Shown piece by piece: positions 32,611 to 42,770 of a DNA stretch of 64,000 nucleotides. How positions within the stretch are numbered: the first letter of the stretch is position 1; each line of letters starts with the position of its first letter. The position numbers and the translations under genes were made by a program. The stretch comes from Peronospora farinosa. Its lineage: Eukaryota > Oomycota > Peronosporomycetes > Peronosporales > Peronosporaceae. The notes beneath the pieces were generated by a model. The model saw only the letters and a program-made list of their open reading frames with translations, searched no databases and was not told the origin of the DNA. The DNA is taken from the NCBI GenBank assembly GCA_947646735.1, contig CANTFK010000961.1, positions 558,001 through 622,000 on the forward strand. Reading direction: 5' to 3'.

Positions 32611-33224
32611 CCTCTTCGCTCTGTAGCGAGGAGTTACTGTCACTTGTGTCTCGAAGAACAGCACAAGCAGTGCAGAGAGGGCCATCGCTCGCTCTGTGCA
32701 CCGCCAACGTCGTGGAATCACGATCCACGACTGTGACGTTCGGCCAGTCACTTGGAGATACCAAGAGATGGGTAAACACTTCACTGACATCGAGCTTGCG
32801 TCGACGTCTCACTGATCTGGCTAACCAGTCGATCTTGGGATTATAACGTGCCAACCATGGCATGCCCAGTATGCAATCGAATGCATAATTCATTGCGATC
32901 ACCAAGAAATCAGTAATTACTGCCAAAGCCATCAAACGTGTACGGCAACGACACTTCGCGCCGCGATACGCGGTGTGGTTTCCCGTCAGCCAACTTGACG
33001 ACGACTTGGCCAGGTCCCTCACGGACCTGGATGTTGGGAGGCAGCATCGATAAACAAGATTCACGAAAGGAATTATTTGTTGCTCCTGAGTCCAGGAGTG
33101 CTCGCAGAGGTCGCCGGACGCCGGCGACATGTAAACTGACAATAATCAGACGTGAATCACCACTCGTAGTGGTGGCATTTAACCGTGCGCGTAGCGCAGG
33201 AGGACGGGAAGGTTGGGCTGCCAC
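32471..33224 (-). pseudogene. Protease of element C
   Basis: 32910-33224 has [17 protein letters not shown] (retropepsin DSG). 32471-33142 in another frame has [21 protein letters not shown] and an acidic end before the repeats. The frame break is near 32920. It would process Gag-Pol. Confidence 0.78.
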
Positions 33225-33268
33225 CGGGGTACCCGGACCTCCGTTCCAACCAGTAGGGCGCCCTGCAC

Positions 33269-34317
33269 CTACTGGTCCCGACCGTTTAATGGACGTGCGG
33301 CCGGTACATCACCCTCATGATGGGCATCCACTACTTGCACCGATATCGTCGCTGGCGCACGGCACTCTGCCGCGCGATGTCCTGGCTTACGACAACTAAA
33401 GCAAACCATTTGAAGCCCGGTGCAAGCGTCACCCTTATGATGAAAGACACGTCGTCGGTCACCCGACGACTCAATAACGTCGATATCCATAGGTTCTGGA
33501 CCAGAAGGCCGGGGGACGGTGACGACCGAGGGTTTGGCATATGCCTTTGTGACCCTTAAGTCGTTACGGAGTGCGATAGCAAATGCCTCCTCTAATGTCG
33601 CAGGCTCGGCGCGCTCCAGCGATAAGCGGGTCTGCCCCTCACGCGTACCATCCACAAAGACATTTACCTGTGTGTACATGTCCATGGGGTGCGTGATAAT
33701 ACACGACGCCAGATGCCTAGCCATCTTTACGTGGTCGCGCATCGCCATTTTACCTTGTCGCATAGACAGGAATCTTGATCGCACCAGTTTCTCCTCTTGC
33801 GGTGGCTCGAAAGCAAGACGAAGATCATCCTGGATGGTATCCAAGGTGGGGAATGCGTGCTCGTCCACAACGAGCTTACCAAGGGTCCACTCCTTGGCCT
33901 TCCCGGTGAGGCGGGAAAGAAGAAAGTTGACCTTCGCCTGGGGTGCCTCAAGAAGTCTCGAGGCGATGGCGATGTCAACTTCTCAAACCACCGATTCAGT
34001 GACAACCGATCTTTACCTTCTCCAGAGTAGGAGGAGGTTTCCATCTTCACGGCCTCATTACGTGAAGGGCGCAAGGTAGTTAAGCCTCGCCGGTTGGATT
34101 CGGCGAGCTCGCGTGCCATAAAATCATGTATGGCGAGACGTTGCGCGTCAGGGGTCGCTGATCTCATCAGCAACGCGACGAATGCCTCTCCCGATATCGC
34201 CGCGAGGTGATTAAGGGCATCCCACTCAACACCAGTAAGATGGGGGAAGGTCGCGTGCTCCAGAAATAAATCTGGAGCGTCAAAGTACGACGATTTGCTC
34301 ATCCCAAACTCGGGCAT
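33269..34317 (-). pseudogene. Gag of element C
   Basis: 33727-34317 begins MPEFGMSKSSYFDAP and contains GVEWDALNHLAAISGEAFV and [16 protein letters not shown]. 33269-33868 contains [34 protein letters not shown] and a complete zinc knuckle [14 protein letters not shown]. One frameshift, near 33870-33960, separates them. Confidence 0.82.
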
Positions 34318-34343
34318 AGGAAGGTCTACAAAGTGCTACCAGG

Positions 34344-34379
34344 TGTAACGGGGCTAGAAAGTACCGTCACTAGCTTACA
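34344..34379 (-). repeat. 36-bp remnant of the C 5' LTR
   Basis: TGTAACGGGGCTAGAAAGTA onward matches the first bases of 27059-27397, then ends at the A-right pol text. The primer binding site lies beside it at 34323-34341 (TGGTAGCACTTTGTAGACC on the coding strand). Confidence 0.75.
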
Positions 34380-35709
34380 CCGCGCTCAGGCGGCTCGTCA
34401 CTTCTGCTGGAAACACATCACGGTGTTTCCACAGAACATCATAAATTGGGCTTTCCTTCAAGGCTTCCCAGCCTTGAGAAGCAAACGTTTCTTCTTGTCG
34501 GTCTCCAAGACGCTCTCATCCATTGTGGATGAAGAGCAACAGTCCACCACGTTCTCTTCTGGAACTGGTGCGACTATCTCGTAAATCTTTCCTTCCTTTT
34601 CGTTCAGACAGGAACATATCCCACGTCATCTCCGAGAGATTTACTATCTCCTCGGCAGATGCCAAGACAAATTGGAGCACCTCAACTGAGGATGCCTCCG
34701 GTATCTTGTCTTCGACTACCTCGAAAAACTCGTTCGTAGGTCCGTACTCTTGGACCGAGACTGATCTAAGGGTCACTTGTTTCGACGTGCCCTTGATTTT
34801 CTTAATAAGTCTGGTGCTCGTTCTTCGAGTCACCACGACCTTTGACCTGGAAGAAGGTGTCGTTGCTATCTCAGCTAACGCACTCCTTCCAACCGCACCA
34901 GGATCATGGCTCTGTGCCGGTTCTTGTGGCGCTTGACTTCCTGTTAGCCCACCATCAACTGCCACAGGCTCTTGGCTCTGTGCAGGACTATTGGACGCAT
35001 GACTACTTGTCATCGTGCCATTCACTACACCAGTCTCCTCGAGCTGGGTAGGAAATGTGTCACCTGACTTCCTGTCAGGACACTTCCAACTACTCCAGGT
35101 TCAACAAGATGAGTAGTACCTGGTGCCGATTGACATACCGTCATAGCATCCTCTACTGTGTTGAGCACAGCTTCAGTTACATAAACTTCTCGCAGTAGCA
35201 CATCCTTTTCGGTGTCCTGCGTAGAGTTAGCGACTGTGCGTGCTCGCTAGACAATTCATTTTTAAAATTTAACCAACCAAGGCATGCCTAGGATGAGATC
35301 ATACGTACTCTGTATACCTAGCACTGTGAGCTTCTCTTTACAATAGAAGTCACTAAAGCTGAAGACGACTTCAGCTTGAACTTCCCTCTGATTTAACGAG
35401 TGCTCCGTTCGCTAAACGAACGGTCGCCTCTTCTCGCTTGCCATCCTGGCAAAGCGACTTATAACTCGCCGGACTCTTTTTCAAAGCCGCGAGTTTCATG
35501 AAGTTTTGTGATGCACCCGAATCCACGAGAAGGGTCATCACTTGGTCATAGCCTCGTACTCGAGCGCCATAGACCAAAAGGGTTGAGGTCCGAACTTCCG
35601 GTACCTCAGATACTATGCTACGTTTTTGTTCGATCACTCTGAACTTAGGGGTAGCTTCAGAGTCCGCGACAGTAGGGCATCCCGCCCCTACTGCGCTCCC
35701 ACATTTCAA
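34380..35709 (-). pseudogene. Protease and protease-RT linker of A-right
   Basis: 35371-35709 has retropepsin LLVDSGASQNFMKLAALKK. 34516-35025 has a Ser/Gln/Pro-rich linker and the conserved NLSEMTWDMFLSERKGRK. After a frameshift, ETFASQGWEALKESPIYDVL and HRDVFPAEVTSRL lead into RT and then stop at the C junction. 35026-35370 is decayed, with a readable piece of the protease C-terminus only. Confidence 0.72.
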
Positions 35710-36772
35710 GACCCATCTTGGGCAGGTGCTGGACCCGTGCGTCGTGCATACTGGCTTTTTGCACCTCCCTTCGAGTTGGGAGACCTTTTGCTGGCTGCCT
35801 TAGCACCAGCAGCAAGTTTGTCATAGCAGCGAGCCATCATATGGCCGCGCTTGTCGCACTTGTAGCAGACCACGTCTGAATTGCCTAACTCCATAGGAGT
35901 GGCATCAGACTTCTCGGACGACGGCCTGTAATAGGCTGTCACCGAGGCACTGTTGTAGGATTGCTCCTCAACCATGGCACTTTCAATTGCCTCTTCCATC
36001 GTCGCTGGAACCTTTCTAAAAAGGGCCTGACGCGATGGGCCGTGCCTAAGTCCATTCATGAACGTGGCCACCTTGATACGTTCCGGTATCGGTTCCCCAT
36101 TAATGGACGCCGACAGCGAACGCATCTCCTGTACATATTCTTGCAGAGATCTTTTCGCCCATCGGGCTCCAAAGAAGCGCGCCTGAAGTAGCACTTCGTT
36201 GTTAGGAGGCTGATACATGGCGCGAATATTTGACTTAAAGATCGCCCACGATGGAAACGCATCGGCGTTTGCCATAAGCGCAGAGTAAGCCCACTCTTAC
36301 GCTTTGCCACACAAATTTGACATAATATCCTGGTGTCGTCTTCAATGAGCTGCTCCATACCGCATTGCTCCATGGCTAAAAGCCAGTGGACAATCGTATG
36401 TGGGACAGTTCCATCAAACTTTGGAGGGTCCATCCGAATGGGCCTTGGCTGATTAGACCGTGTAGAGAGCTTCTCAACAGTTCTGTTGAGCACCTCGTTC
36501 CGAGCTTGCTCACGCAAAAGATTATCCTAAGTCTTACTGATGGACTCAGCCGTGGCTTGGCTGTTCGACTCGGACGCGTTTCGACGCTATCCGAGCACAA
36601 ACGCATCGAATTGCTCCAACTGAGTAACATGTTGATCAGGAGGACAGTTCAAGAGGTTGGACAGGGCTTGTTTTCTAAGTCCCTGCACCAAATGATCAGC
36701 CAACTCCCTATGGTGTTGGGAGAGGTGAGGAAATTCGCCCCAATACATACTGAGGGGCATCCGCATCCACAC
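35706..36772 (-). pseudogene. Gag of A-right
   Basis: 35706-36275 encodes the capsid core (AMYQPPNNEVLLQARFFGAR, SLQEYVQEMRSLSASI, FMNGLRHGPSRQALFRK) and zinc knuckle CYKCDKRGHMMARC. 36056-36517, 36376-36630 and 36587-36772 give the N-terminal part over three frames. Broken near 36290 and 36520-36620. Confidence 0.75.
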
Positions 36773-36800
36773 GCACGCTCATAGAGACGGGTCATCGGAA

Positions 36801-36818
36801 GGACTACTAGTGCTACCA
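36801..36818 (-). other. Primer binding site of A-right
   Basis: The coding strand reads TGGTAGCACTAGTAGTCC. It shares TGGTAGCACT with B, C, D and F. Ten bases at the LTR edge seem to have been lost, since the A-left LTR ends GAAGTGCCCGTCTACA and this one GAAGTA. Confidence 0.65.
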
Positions 36819-36820
36819 AG

Positions 36821-37400
36821 TACTTCGAAAGAAGCTGACACTTGCTACGAGTTTACACCTTCTAGAAGCAAGAGGAAGGGGTTAGAATGTATTACCTCTG
36901 CGTGCGGTATGGTGTTGGTCGGCAATTAAAGCGCAGTACCAACCGTTGCCGGTCGCTTTGGAGCGAATCGCGCAACGAACAACTAACAAGTGTCTTACTT
37001 ACGACACGCAGAAGCTTATACAGCTTGGCGTGCGCAGTGTACGATGTTAAGTAGACTCAAGACTTATAGTTGATAGATTATCAACTATAAATCTAACTAC
37101 TGATTCGTCAAATATAAAGATCGGATACGCGTCTCTTTAGACGCGTATCCTTACGTGCGAGCTTGAAATATATATTTAGGCTCGCTGATGACGTCCGTCT
37201 GAAGCGTCACCATGACGCCTAGTCCCAACCGGGCGTCATCCCCGTTGAATGTGGATACAACCATGGATATCACATTCACGAGGGTGGGTCACATTGATGT
37301 GCCGCGCCCAAGTGACAGGTCTAAGGTACCACGTACCCTTTTAGACCTGCCCGTTAAGTATTCGATACTTAACGACCCGTGTAACTTTTAGCCCGTTACA
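36821..37400 (-). repeat. 5' LTR of A-right
   Basis: 580 bp, TGTAACGGGC on the coding strand from 37400. It is nearly identical to the A-left LTR for the inner 400 bp. The outer flank 37401-37405 is TCTCA (TGAGA on the coding strand). Confidence 0.85.
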
Positions 37401-37670
37401 TCTCAAGTGATTGCTGGCTATTGTCGGCTGTCGAGGATCTTTTGCAAAAAAGTCACGACGTCCGTCCAGCACATACATGTTACAGGTTGTAATACGCAAA
37501 GCGTCACTATGCTACTAAAATATACTGTGGTGAATGCAAGTTGACATCAAGATCAGCACATCACTAATTATACATGTATCTTACGAAAACCACGCAAATC
37601 TGCCAAACAAAGCAAACAAAATATGAAAAGTCTGCTTTATCATACTTTATCGTCAATTGCCAAGTGTATG

Positions 37671-39395
37671 CTAGCTTACATTAATTTTCACTTGGAGCTC
37701 CAGGTGGCCTCCTTTTGACGCTATCGGAACCCACAGTACTAGCGAACCACCTCCCGTACCGGGTAAACCGAACAAACCGGGTCGCCAGCGGTCGAGATAC
37801 AATGTTTTGCCACCCAGCACTGTAATGTTTGACATCCACCGGGCAGTTCCGCCCGCTGCGACATACACCTCGTCAATTTTATTGCCTCCCGACATAATGT
37901 TTACCCACACGTTCTTGGTATCGGTACTTGTAAAGTTAATAATAACTGCACCATCACCCACCCTTTTCCACGAGCTGGAGCTACCTTGAAAAGCTCTTTG
38001 TAGCGCATTTAGCCCCAGCGTTGCATCTTGCGTTCCATCATCGATCTCACCCATGAATTGGGTAGGTCCACAAACTGTCTGAATATACTCGGACAGCAAT
38101 GTCGAAATATCCGTCGGGTCAATCATCGACGCAGAAATAGTGGAAAACCCCGTGACGACCCACTTGTACGCGGTTGCTTTCTCGTCCAGCGACGTGCCGT
38201 TGTCACTTTTTCCTGACTTGATGAGATCGTTGATTATCACTCCAATACTCTTGCGCAGTGTCTCACGGGTTTTATACGCAGTCTCCTCGTTGGATTCTTT
38301 CGTCAGGTGCTGCATACAATTGTTGGTTACTGTGGCGACATCATAAAGTACAAGGTTGGACTCACTGATCTTGAGGCGAATTTCGTCATCCGTAATGCCC
38401 GGTGTGTCTTCTCGGTACTCATTAACCGTCATCCAGACACGATCGGTCAAAGATTTCAAGTCACCGCCACAACTGGAGTTCTGCTTCATTGCCGTTTCCA
38501 GCGACTCGATCTCGCCCTCTGTAATTTCTTCTACGGCTTCCGTGAAGTTGGCGCCTTTGATGAATGCTAGAAACCTTTCCCAGCTCGAGATGATGTCGTC
38601 TTTGTAAGTGAGAGCCTGTAGCAACATCCACTGCGATGTAGCCATAACAATTTGCGTAAGGCGCAACTTTGAGGGAATTTTTTTCCCCATGCACGCGATG
38701 ATGGCCATGGGCAAGTCGGTCACCACGGCGTTGGTCTGATACAGCATCAACAGAAGCTTCGCTTGGGACGTCTGTGGGTCCTCCGTCTTGACGTTACGAA
38801 CGTACCGAATGATATCTCTCATTACCAGCAGCAACTGGTTCGTGCATTGCACGGCCCAAGTCAATTTCTTGCCCATTTTAAACAATTCGCCCATTATACC
38901 AAAGGTGGCTGTGCCAATAACTGCCATAGCCACCGCAGATGCTTTGCTCGAGACCTCAAGTGTACAATCGCTGTTCTGTCGTGCGCATTCCATGCCACAC
39001 TCGAGGGGAAATTCTACTGGGCATTCTGTCCAACAAGTATTGGTCAGGCCGTTGCGGTCGTAGTTCCTCGGACAAATGTCCATAATATGGGCCTCACGGT
39101 AACACGAGTTGTCAGACGCGAGACTGTAGGGACCGACCCAGTTCCGATATGTTGATCTGACTGTGCTTACGGCGGTAGCAGGTGTGGCGTATTTCTTCAG
39201 CAACGCTGCGCTGTCAAACGATTCAGATGCAAGAAGTGGTACTGCTGTTGCAGGCACCTCTGTGGCTGCATCCACTGAGGAGGAGCTTGGTGCTGATCCG
39301 TCGTTGTCGTTCAATAAGTTTGAGTTGACAATTCTTGCATCGGTGATACAAATTATTCCAACTAACCATGCGAAAGCTTTTATGAATTGAATCAT
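37671..39395 (-). CDS. Secreted cysteine-rich protein of unknown function (574 aa)
   Basis: Uninterrupted frame with ATG at 39395. Residues 1-20 form a signal peptide (IKAFAWLVGIICITDA). A Ser/Ala-rich stretch follows (about 30-75), then RNWVGPYSL and seven Cys at 98, 108, 121, 125, 133, 137 and 144 in the pattern CPRNYDRNGLTNTCWTECP. Residues 152-169 are hydrophobic. The middle is helical with DPQTSQAKLLLMLYQTNAVV. The C-terminus (about 470-574) looks like beta strands with MSGGNKIDEVYVAAGGTARW and GKTLYLDRW. It is a paralogue of 49308-51365. Secretion is inferred; an apoplastic or surface role is possible. No family name recognised. The gene ends 270 bp from the A-right LTR. Confidence 0.88.
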   Translation of the reverse strand: MIQFIKAFAWLVGIICITDARIVNSNLLNDNDGSAPSSSSVDAATEVPATAVPLLASESFDSAALLKKYATPATAVSTVRSTYRNWVGPYSLASDNSCYREAHIMDICPRNYDRNGLTNTCWTECPVEFPLECGMECARQNSDCTLEVSSKASAVAMAVIGTATFGIMGELFKMGKKLTWAVQCTNQLLLVMRDIIRYVRNVKTEDPQTSQAKLLLMLYQTNAVVTDLPMAIIACMGKKIPSKLRLTQIVMATSQWMLLQALTYKDDIISSWERFLAFIKGANFTEAVEEITEGEIESLETAMKQNSSCGGDLKSLTDRVWMTVNEYREDTPGITDDEIRLKISESNLVLYDVATVTNNCMQHLTKESNEETAYKTRETLRKSIGVIINDLIKSGKSDNGTSLDEKATAYKWVVTGFSTISASMIDPTDISTLLSEYIQTVCGPTQFMGEIDDGTQDATLGLNALQRAFQGSSSSWKRVGDGAVIINFTSTDTKNVWVNIMSGGNKIDEVYVAAGGTARWMSNITVLGGKTLYLDRWRPGLFGLPGTGGGSLVLWVPIASKGGHLELQVKINVS

Positions 39396-39410
39396 CTAAT
39401 GGCGTTGTAC

Positions 39411-39424
39411 AAGAAATGAAGAGC
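39411..39424 (-). promoter_or_regulatory. Possible oomycete initiator-like element
   Basis: The - strand reads GCTCTTCATTTCTT, 16-29 bases before the ATG. Oomycete promoters often have an initiator of the form YCATTYY near the start site. The match is short. Confidence 0.35.
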
Positions 39425-42400
39425 TATTGACACTTTATAGAAAATGCAAAGTGAGGTATGTGCTCACAACGTGGTAATTTCAAACCATGACTTGATAAAG
39501 GGACTTCACATTAGTGTTTATTGTTCTAAAATCGAGCCCTCGACAGTGACAGTACGGCACACCGTGAGTAATCACAATAGCGCGGCAAAAGATACTAGCC
39601 ACCGATTTGCTTTGCCAAGATACAATGATGCCTTTGTGCGAGTTGATTGTATTTTCACTTCCCAAAAAGTAACAACGGCCAAGCGACGAAGGTCTCCAAA
39701 GAGCCGGCATATCCGTATCTCTTACTATGTGCGGGAAGCTCACAATCATGGGGCCAAGATTGAGGGGGGGGGGGCTTCTATCCGCAGCGTGCGCCACGGG
39801 AGGCAGCCAGCTTGCGGACCCGACAGGGAGCAATAGGCAATCCAGGCATTAACAAGTTCTTGCCTTCTCTGTCTCGCCTCCTAGCCGCCAGCCTGTTTGT
39901 CGAGCGCGAATTCCGGTCCCACAAAGCAAACTCCTTTAAACGTGATTCCCTCCGTTCCGATTCAGAATCGGAGCTGCATGTCCCGGATAAGTCAGGCTGG
40001 CCCGTCTAGGAAAGCCGGTTTGGTACCCTGTCTCACTTTCGAGGCGTCCTTGCACGTACTCGATTTGGTCAAACGGTCCCACGAGCCATGTTGGAGTGTC
40101 CCCCGTGAAGCCGGTCGGGTTGAGCCAGCAGAATGAGCTAGTGCATATAATAACGACGTAGTCATGGCAGAAGGTCAGGGATTTCCTCACTGACATATCT
40201 TAAGCATCGTAAGAATTCAATAGACATTATAATACACATTTAGATCTCAGATCATCACAATTGATTATATTTACGTTTTACGGAAACAGATAAACTTGAT
40301 GCGCCGTCGCTCACAATCTACACGAAATGTTATTCCAAATTTGTAACTACTTCTAATGACAGTCACAGTCCAATCACCCGTTTTCTCAGCAATCCACAAG
40401 CATTGTGCTTTTTGAACCCGCTGGTTAACATATACTCCTTGGGAGAATGTCCATAAACATATTCGGAGAGGCATACAAATTACTGAAGCTACAATACCAT
40501 TAGCGTCTCAGAGCTTATATTCGAGGATATGCTAGCTGCATATCTCTTTGAATAACCTATAAACAGTCGATACGGAAGGTTATCAAATACACATGTCGAT
40601 CTTTAAATCGCCACAGCAGCGTTGTAATGTTGACTCTTCTGTTGCCCATCCCGTGATTATGCGCTCTAAATTGACACGCACGCCAAGATGCAAGAGATGG
40701 CGACATGAACGATTGTAAGAATGTCACTGGAAGTGTTTGCGCAAGCTAATTGCTCAATGGCCTACGTGTACGAGTAAAATCCCAATATACTTACTAGTCC
40801 GTAAGTAAGGGTTAAAAAGGTACATGTGTATTTTCTGAGTGTACGTAGCATTGATCCTACATCAAGTGATACCTTTCCTCAGACGGAGAACCGGACATAC
40901 ATGCACGGCCGCAATGACTTGCCATACCATCCAATTGACGAGCTCCCATCTACCTTAGTTCAACCACTCATCACAACGCGGTGACGTAGAGTTTCTATGA
41001 CGAACCACATGCAAAGTAGAGAGTCTATTTAACCGTTTAGGGGTCGCAGGATGTCTGCTAGGTCTTAAGCCTAGTTAGCAACGCCGGTGCTCGATTGATC
41101 CGGTATCGTACGGGGCTGGCCACCTGCGCGACGCTCTCGAGATTGTTCGGCTATGCTGATGCAGCAGACATGTACCGTTGTTTATGTCCTTATACGCCGC
41201 TCGAGCGGCCCGTTTGTCGTCGAAGCGACGGCGCGTGTCGTGGAGCGTTGCCCCCTTTATGACCGCGCAAGCGGTCACAAACGATCTGACTTGTGCGGTT
41301 GCCGAAGCATTGACGCGTGGCGTGGGTTCGCCGCCCTGCATTTAGAGGTTGCATCGTTAAAGTCGACGCCGTCTAGGTCTTTGCAGTAAGCAGAAGTTGT
41401 TAACGCAGCCGACTTTGTAGCAACCGCAGTCTACTCAAGATCATACTAATAGATTCTTTCGTGCATTGCTAGCTTATGTGCTGGAAAATCATGTAGATCT
41501 TTGTGCAGATGTGATTCCTAAAGGATTCACTTACATCTCCAAATACCTTTTATCTAAAAATCTTTTTCCTAAGTCAAGTAGTTTTCCACACCCGCAAGTG
41601 CTCCCCTTCTTGAGCTCAGTCTATAAATACATAGCCAACCCATGCATTGAGTCAACGTTTGTTGTTGGACTATAGCTGCAACTTGCCTTCCATCGGTGCA
41701 ACGGCTAAGTCCTTCGCCAGCGATGAATCCATCGTTTTACACAAAGAAAATCACACTGACTACTTAACAACGCTTACGAAGTTGCGCACCTCAATGTTCT
41801 TTTCTCTCGGCCGTTTACTGGCCTCTCCGTCTCCGGACCTCAGCACCAGAATAGTTTGCTATTCCACAGCTAGACAGTTTTCAGGTTTTTTTGTTTAATT
41901 ACGTGCTGAGTACACGACTTGCATCAGAACCGTTTGCCGACTGGGGGTCAGGGTACTATGTACGAGAAAGCGCTGGAGCCTACGACATCTTCAAGTAGAT
42001 TATGCTTCGGATACCGAAATTGAGAATGACTACAAGTACGGTGCAGCGTTACAAATTTGCGACGTGCGCCATTCATTAGAAATCATATGCAATTAACTTG
42101 CACGACGATATGCATTACCGTCACGGCAAGGGTTGTATAAGTGTATGAAGGTAATTTTACTTAGCCTCGTAAGCCAGCAAGTTTTAATCCATGTAGGTAC
42201 TACCGGACTGCGCAAGCGCACCCACAGCATGCTAAACACGTCATCGTAGAGATTGGAAAATACTCGAAAGGTGACACATTCTTTGAAAAGACGCGAAGTT
42301 ACGATGTCCATGATATCGCATATCTTGCGTTATTATGTTGCTAAATGCAATGTAACCATCACGCGGCGAAGTTTGTTTCTGCCAGGCCACTTAAATTGAG

Positions 42401-42770
42401 TTAACGGATAGACAATGTACAACACATGCACCGCAACTGACTACAACTAAATCAAGTCATCGCATTATCGAGTTGCGTACAGAAGAGAGGCCTTAGATCG
42501 ACAAAGGTGTTTGTTGCCGTTCTGCATGTGTGATTCCAGGATAGACCAAGTTTATTACCGTGTATTGCCTATTAAGGATAATTATCGATCCCTAACAGAA
42601 TCCTCTGCCAATTATAAATTTTGTCAGACTTGTTACTTCTATTTTTTTCAGCTTCTTTTTAATTTTGTCAGATATGCTACTGCTACTTCTCTGATTATCA
42701 AAAAGCAAAGGTTATCTATAATGTGCTAGAGGAGTTTTAGCCTCCGAGATAATTGGATACAATCAATTTA
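39425..42770. other. Intergenic region, no supported gene
   Basis: It holds the dispersed repeat at 39671-40225. The rest has only short open frames without motifs or consistent composition (for example 41153-41389 and 41466-41675). No tRNA or long tandem repeat was seen. A pyrimidine-rich stretch lies at 42630-42670 upstream of the next gene. Confidence 0.55.
39671..40225 (+). repeat. Dispersed repeat, copy 1, class unknown
   Basis: About 550 bp related to 48436-49012, from ACAACGGCCAAGCGACGAAGG to about TCACTGACATATCT. Both copies share a readable - strand frame (FCHDYVV, CTSSFCWLNPT). No terminal repeats or target duplication found. Perhaps a decayed transposon fragment. Confidence 0.65.

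Larger units (their letters stand above)
27059..34379 (-). mobile_element. Ty3/Gypsy element C, 5' LTR truncated
   Basis: The 3' LTR is complete (27059-27397). The 5' end keeps primer binding site 34323-34341 and only the last 36 bases of the LTR (34344-34379), fused to A-right pol. Gag, protease, RT, RNase H, integrase and chromodomain are present but broken. It is closest to family B in sequence and in the linker repeats. Confidence 0.85.
20606..37400 (-). mobile_element. Ty3/Gypsy element A-right, with a 9-kb patchwork inside
   Basis: The 5' LTR is at 36821-37400 and the 3' LTR at 20606-21154. Gag, protease and linker (34380-36772) stop at the Pol text FPAEVTSRL. RT resumes at 25369 with AQTSIPRKEV, so about 75 codons are gone. 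Between the two lie the B fragment, the D-like fragment and element C. RT carries at least one nonsense change (Trp to TGA before EWLVMPQG). Confidence 0.75.

Noticed and set aside
41075..41389. Overlapping short frames on both strands in the intergenic region
   Set aside because: No motif, no conserved partner and no promoter-like signal.
42753..42770. Upstream TTG start for MCMBP
   Set aside because: Eukaryotic initiation at TTG is rare; ATG at 42771 lies six codons downstream in the same frame. The same reasoning moved the starts of 49308, 53106, 59760 and 61206.
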